Assembly: GCA_947492375.1 (NCBI GenBank)
Contig: CANLMI010000001.1
Coordinates: forward strand, 310,001-374,000
DNA length: 64,000 nucleotides
Direction: 5' to 3'
DNA from: an uncultured Kordiimonas sp.
GTDB taxonomy: Bacteria > Pseudomonadota > Alphaproteobacteria > Sphingomonadales > Kordiimonadaceae
The notes under the pieces are model-generated. The model was not told the origin of the DNA. It ran no database searches and saw only the letters and a program-made list of their open reading frames with translations. Within the stretch, counting starts at the first letter, position 1, and each line of letters begins with the position of its first letter. Both the position numbers and the translations under genes were made by a program. Below are positions 60,763 to 64,000 of this stretch, piece by piece.

Positions 60763-62877
60763 ATGACATTGAATAATATTCTCAGTACGTCTCTTACAGG
60801 CTTGTTTACCAATCAATCAAATATTCGCGCAACCGCCAATAATGTTGCCAATGTTAATACCCCCGGTTTTTCACGGATTCAGGTTAATCAAGAAGCTTTG
60901 GTTTTACAGGGCGAATCTGTTGGTGTTGGTGTTGGCAGTATAACAAGGGTTGTAGACCGCTTTCTCGAAGAAGCAAGCCGAACAGCGGTTTCAAACACAG
61001 ATCAATTTGCTGTTCAACGTGAATTCCATGATCGCCTTCAAGGTGTTTTAGGGGATCCGGCTTCTGATAGTTCGCTGTCAGCACGTTTGGATCAGGTTTT
61101 TCAAACAACGTCGGACCTTGCGCTTAATCCATCTGATGTTCTTCGGCGCCAGCAAAGTGTTTCTGAGCTAGAAAATTTTCTTAGCCTTGTTGGTGGATTA
61201 CAAGGGCAGTTACAAGACCTCCGCGCTGATGTTAGCCGCCAAATTGGAGAAGTTGTAACGGCCGTAAACGAGAATTTGCAGCGTATTAATGAATTAAACC
61301 CGTTATTGGTTCGCCAAACGGCGCTGGGTTTAGAAACCGGCGGTGTAGAAGGTCAATTACAGCAAGCGTTATCAGAACTGTCTGAGTATATAGATTTCAA
61401 TATTGTACAGCAGGATAACGGCGCGGTCTTTTTGAATACGACGGCTGGCCAGCCTTTGTTAGATTCTTCCCTGACGCAATTGGAGTATTCGCCGCCGGGT
61501 ATCGTGACATCAGAGACGTTCTTTCCTCCGATCAATTTATTCCGTGTTAATAGCGAGACGCTGGAGCCGATTTCATCGTCAACAGATATTACGGGCACAA
61601 TCAGGTCAGGGCGTTTACGGGGTCTTGTTGACTTGCGCGATACTCAGTTCGTTGACCTTTCTGTCTCTATTGGTGAGCTGGGCGCGCGCGTAGCAGATCA
61701 GTTTAACGCAGTACAAAATCGCTTTTCGTCCGTGCCTGCACCTAATACTCTGGAAGGGCGCCCGACTATTGTGGATGGGGCACAGGCAACCAATTTTACC
61801 GGTATTGTGACTTTTGCTGTTGTTGACGCTAATAGTAACCTTGTCGCCCGCACCACTGTTGATTTTGATAGTGCACCGCCCGCTGATTTCAATGCCCTGA
61901 TTGCGCAAGTGAATGCGGGGCTTGGCGGGGCCGGCACACTTTCTCTTACTGATGGTGTGGTGTCTTTATCTGCTGCTGCGCCCGGTAATGGTGTTGTTGT
62001 TGCAGATGATGAGGTTAATCCAAGTTTGAGGGCTGGCAGGGGCTTTAGTCATTTCTTTGGTTTGAATGATTTGATCCAGTCTGATGATCCTGGTATTTAT
62101 GAAACTGGTTTGACGGGGGCTGAAAATCATAATATCGGCGCTGGTCAGTCTTTGACTTTCCGTGTTCGTGATGAGCTTGGCCGCGAGCTTGCAACGGTGA
62201 ATGTTGCAGGGCTTGGAACAACATATAACGATGCGGTTGCAGCTCTGAATAATGTGACGGGTCTTGGTGCCTTTGTGAATTTTTCTTTGAACGGGGAAGG
62301 GGCGCTAGACTTTACTGTTAACCCTCCGCGCTCTGATGTTAATCTTGAGCTTGTGACGGATAGTACGCAAATTGGAACAACGGGCCTTAGCCTCGGCCGT
62401 GTTTTTGGATTGGCAGAGGGGCAGCGTGCGCGGGCGGCGCAAGATATCACTATAGTAGACCGTGTAAGAGAAAATCCGAATACTCTTGGTCTTAGTGTGC
62501 TCTCAGTGACCGCCGCTGTTGGTGAGCTTGCTCTGAATGACGGGGATCAGAGAGGTGCTTTGGCTTTTCAGGAGCTGGAAACCATACAAGTTGGTTTTGA
62601 ACAGGCAGGTGAGTTGAATGCAGGTAACGTAACACTTAGTCAATTTACGGCTCAGTTTCTTGGTAACGCAGGGTTGCAAGCACTGCGCGCGACTAATCTG
62701 GAAGAAGATAATCAGGCATTGCTTGGTGAGTTGCAGGAACGCCTCTCGGATATCACAGGTGTGAATTTGGATGAGGAATTAGCCAATCTGGTCGTTTTCC
62801 AGAATGCATATAGTGCAGCAGCACGGGTGCTCACGAGCGTGCAAGAGCTATACGATTCACTGTTGAACGCGGTGTAG
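60763..62877 (+). CDS. flgK: Flagellar hook-associated protein 1 (FlgK)
   Basis: A 704-residue hook-filament junction protein. The N-terminal rod/hook signature SLTGLFTNQSNIRATANNVANVNTPGFSR and the C-terminal LDEELANLVVFQNAYSAAARVLTSVQELYDSLL form the coiled D0/D1 core. The central part (D2/D3) is long and beta-rich, with DLSVSIGELGARVADQFNAVQNRF. It is longer than E. coli FlgK (547), as is common in Alphaproteobacteria. GGCAGGAGA precedes the start. FlgL follows after 10 bases. No other flagellar genes are in the window. Confidence 0.93.
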   Translation: MTLNNILSTSLTGLFTNQSNIRATANNVANVNTPGFSRIQVNQEALVLQGESVGVGVGSITRVVDRFLEEASRTAVSNTDQFAVQREFHDRLQGVLGDPASDSSLSARLDQVFQTTSDLALNPSDVLRRQQSVSELENFLSLVGGLQGQLQDLRADVSRQIGEVVTAVNENLQRINELNPLLVRQTALGLETGGVEGQLQQALSELSEYIDFNIVQQDNGAVFLNTTAGQPLLDSSLTQLEYSPPGIVTSETFFPPINLFRVNSETLEPISSSTDITGTIRSGRLRGLVDLRDTQFVDLSVSIGELGARVADQFNAVQNRFSSVPAPNTLEGRPTIVDGAQATNFTGIVTFAVVDANSNLVARTTVDFDSAPPADFNALIAQVNAGLGGAGTLSLTDGVVSLSAAAPGNGVVVADDEVNPSLRAGRGFSHFFGLNDLIQSDDPGIYETGLTGAENHNIGAGQSLTFRVRDELGRELATVNVAGLGTTYNDAVAALNNVTGLGAFVNFSLNGEGALDFTVNPPRSDVNLELVTDSTQIGTTGLSLGRVFGLAEGQRARAAQDITIVDRVRENPNTLGLSVLSVTAAVGELALNDGDQRGALAFQELETIQVGFEQAGELNAGNVTLSQFTAQFLGNAGLQALRATNLEEDNQALLGELQERLSDITGVNLDEELANLVVFQNAYSAAARVLTSVQELYDSLLNAV

Positions 62878-62887
62878 GGAGGTAATT

Positions 62888-63814
62888 ATGGTTTCAAGGG
62901 TTTCCAGTTTCGGGCAGCAGCAACTTCTCATTCGTGGCATTCAAGAAAATCAGGCGCGTGTATTTGAAAACCAGCGTCAGATTTCAACAGGCCGGATTAC
63001 TGATGAATTTAGAGGGCTCGGCGGTAGTACGGGCACAATTCTTGGGTCACGGTCGTTTCTGTCACGGGTGGAATCGTATCAGCAAACCATTACGACAATT
63101 CGTGGCAGGATTGACGGCAATGATGTGCAGGTTGGCGGCATTATCGGGGCAGTAGAGTCATTGCAAGATAATGTATTGGCCGCTGTTGCTAATAATAATG
63201 CCCAAGGGTTCAGTGAGCAGTTAGAGCAAACTTTTCAGTTCCTGACTAATTCATTGAATTCAAATATTGATGGAACTTTCCAGTTTTCGGGTGCCAGCAC
63301 AGGTACTGTTCCTGTTAATGTTACTGATTTGGCTAGTCTGGCGGCGCTTCCGAGCGTTAGTGACGCTTTTGATAATGCTGATATTGCCTTTGAAGCCCGT
63401 ATTGCAGACGGCGTAGACATAGAGTTCGGTTTGCTGGCTGATGAAGTTGCAACAGAGGCATTTCAGGTTCTTGTAGATCTGTATAATTTTGACAATGGCC
63501 CAAGCGGGCCAATAAACGGTGAGCTGGATGCAACTCAATTTGCTTTCTTGCAAACGCAGGTAGGCGCGCTGAATGACACGATTGACGGGTTGCGGCAAAC
63601 CGAGGTTGATAACGGCCTTTCATTTAACCGTTTGAATGTTGTTGAGCAGCAGCATGCCGATACTGTGATCTTTCTGCAAACATTCATATCTGATCAAGAA
63701 GATGTGGACTTGGCAGAAACTGTTACACAATTGAATAATAATCAGGTTGCCCTAGAGGCGTCCTTTCAGGCTGTTGCAAGCCTTAGTCGTTTATCGCTTT
63801 TGAATTTCTTATAA
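62888..63814 (+). CDS. flgL: Flagellar hook-associated protein 3 (FlgL)
   Basis: A 308-residue junction protein partnering FlgK. The flagellin-like N-terminus (VSSFGQQQLLIRGIQENQARVFENQRQISTGRITDEFRGLGG) and C-terminus (DLAETVTQLNNNQVALEASFQAVASLSRLSLLNFL) are typical; QFSGASTG in the centre is usual for FlgL. A GGGAGG ribosome site overlaps the end of flgK, so the two are co-translated. The window ends 186 bases later in AT-rich sequence with no further gene visible. Confidence 0.92.
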   Translation: MVSRVSSFGQQQLLIRGIQENQARVFENQRQISTGRITDEFRGLGGSTGTILGSRSFLSRVESYQQTITTIRGRIDGNDVQVGGIIGAVESLQDNVLAAVANNNAQGFSEQLEQTFQFLTNSLNSNIDGTFQFSGASTGTVPVNVTDLASLAALPSVSDAFDNADIAFEARIADGVDIEFGLLADEVATEAFQVLVDLYNFDNGPSGPINGELDATQFAFLQTQVGALNDTIDGLRQTEVDNGLSFNRLNVVEQQHADTVIFLQTFISDQEDVDLAETVTQLNNNQVALEASFQAVASLSRLSLLNFL

Positions 63815-64000
63815 GCCCCACTCGTTAATCAGCTTTCATATCTTATTAGGGTTTTGATGCATATAGTAGTTATGCACTACCTAAAAGCTTATCGTGTTAA
63901 CGAATTCTTAGGCTTTTTAGTGAAAATTTTAATTAAATTAACTTAATAACGAAAATTTTTGAATTTTTTTTAAAATACGACTCACAATATATAGACTCTA
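63815..64000. other. AT-rich end of the window, no gene seen
   Basis: This is highly AT-rich sequence with long T and A runs and no open frame, strong hairpin or RNA gene. It may carry the terminator of flgKL. Confidence 0.35.

Overview
This window looks like chromosome from a Gram-negative, flagellated, aerobic heterotroph, most likely an alphaproteobacterium. The evidence is the RegA/ActR-type regulator, the PEP-CTERM protein, the FprA-like reductase, the FlgK/FlgL pair, and the gene styles of SfsA, PurU and PurB. A Kordiimonadales-like marine lineage is my guess only. Base composition is moderate. I saw no rRNA, CRISPR array, intact insertion sequence, integrase or phage block. Two tRNA genes are present: Thr(UGU) and Leu(UAA).

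Layout. 0-7.4 kb: the 3' end of an FprA-type ferredoxin/adrenodoxin reductase, a YjaB-like acetyltransferase, tRNA-Thr, an orphan gene behind a Fur-like box, an MmyB-type regulator facing a small membrane protein across a 14-bp inverted repeat, a Rieske oxygenase with its domains in unusual order, and a LysR gene. 7.6-12.6 kb: a complete branched-chain 2-oxoacid dehydrogenase operon (E1a, E1b, E2, E3), with three direct repeats spaced 21 bp apart between it and the divergent LysR gene. 12.9-22 kb: a large secreted nuclease with RTX repeats, a PEP-CTERM protein, a DoxX-like protein, a PepSY protein behind a second Fur-like box, GrpB, an AraC remnant, YjbR, and a secreted unknown. 22.4-30 kb: M1 metallopeptidase, a DUF6445-like protein, a serine hydrolase, and a fatty-acid oxidation pair. 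30.2-37.3 kb: housekeeping genes (sfsA, map, radC, Nudix, CYTH, purB), a decayed TlpA gene, a TonB-like lipoprotein, a CinA-N protein and a DUF2628 protein. 37.4-46.1 kb: two metzincin-type proteases flanking purU, then an RND efflux pair. 46.4-51.6 kb: a redox cluster with LysR, a P460/cytochrome c fusion, a separate cytochrome P460, a RegA-like response regulator and a cytochrome b561. 51.6-57.2 kb: a rearranged catabolic locus with a truncated SnoaL-like gene, enoyl-CoA hydratase, SDR, a chimeric CmcJ/LLM gene, a divergent LysR and a quinone oxidoreductase. 57.2-64 kb: a KefB-like antiporter, tRNA-Leu, an S24 repressor beside a 12-bp repeat array, then flgK and flgL.

The most unusual items are four. 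An in-frame chimera at 54.1-55.1 kb joins half of a CmcJ/NvfI-type oxidoreductase to half of a luciferase-like monooxygenase. Next to it, the 5' end of a SnoaL-like gene is read antisense as the tail of a metallopeptidase. The Rieske oxygenase has its catalytic motif before its Rieske centre. The P460-centred redox cluster carries its own response regulator. All functional calls come from reading the proteins; no database search was run.
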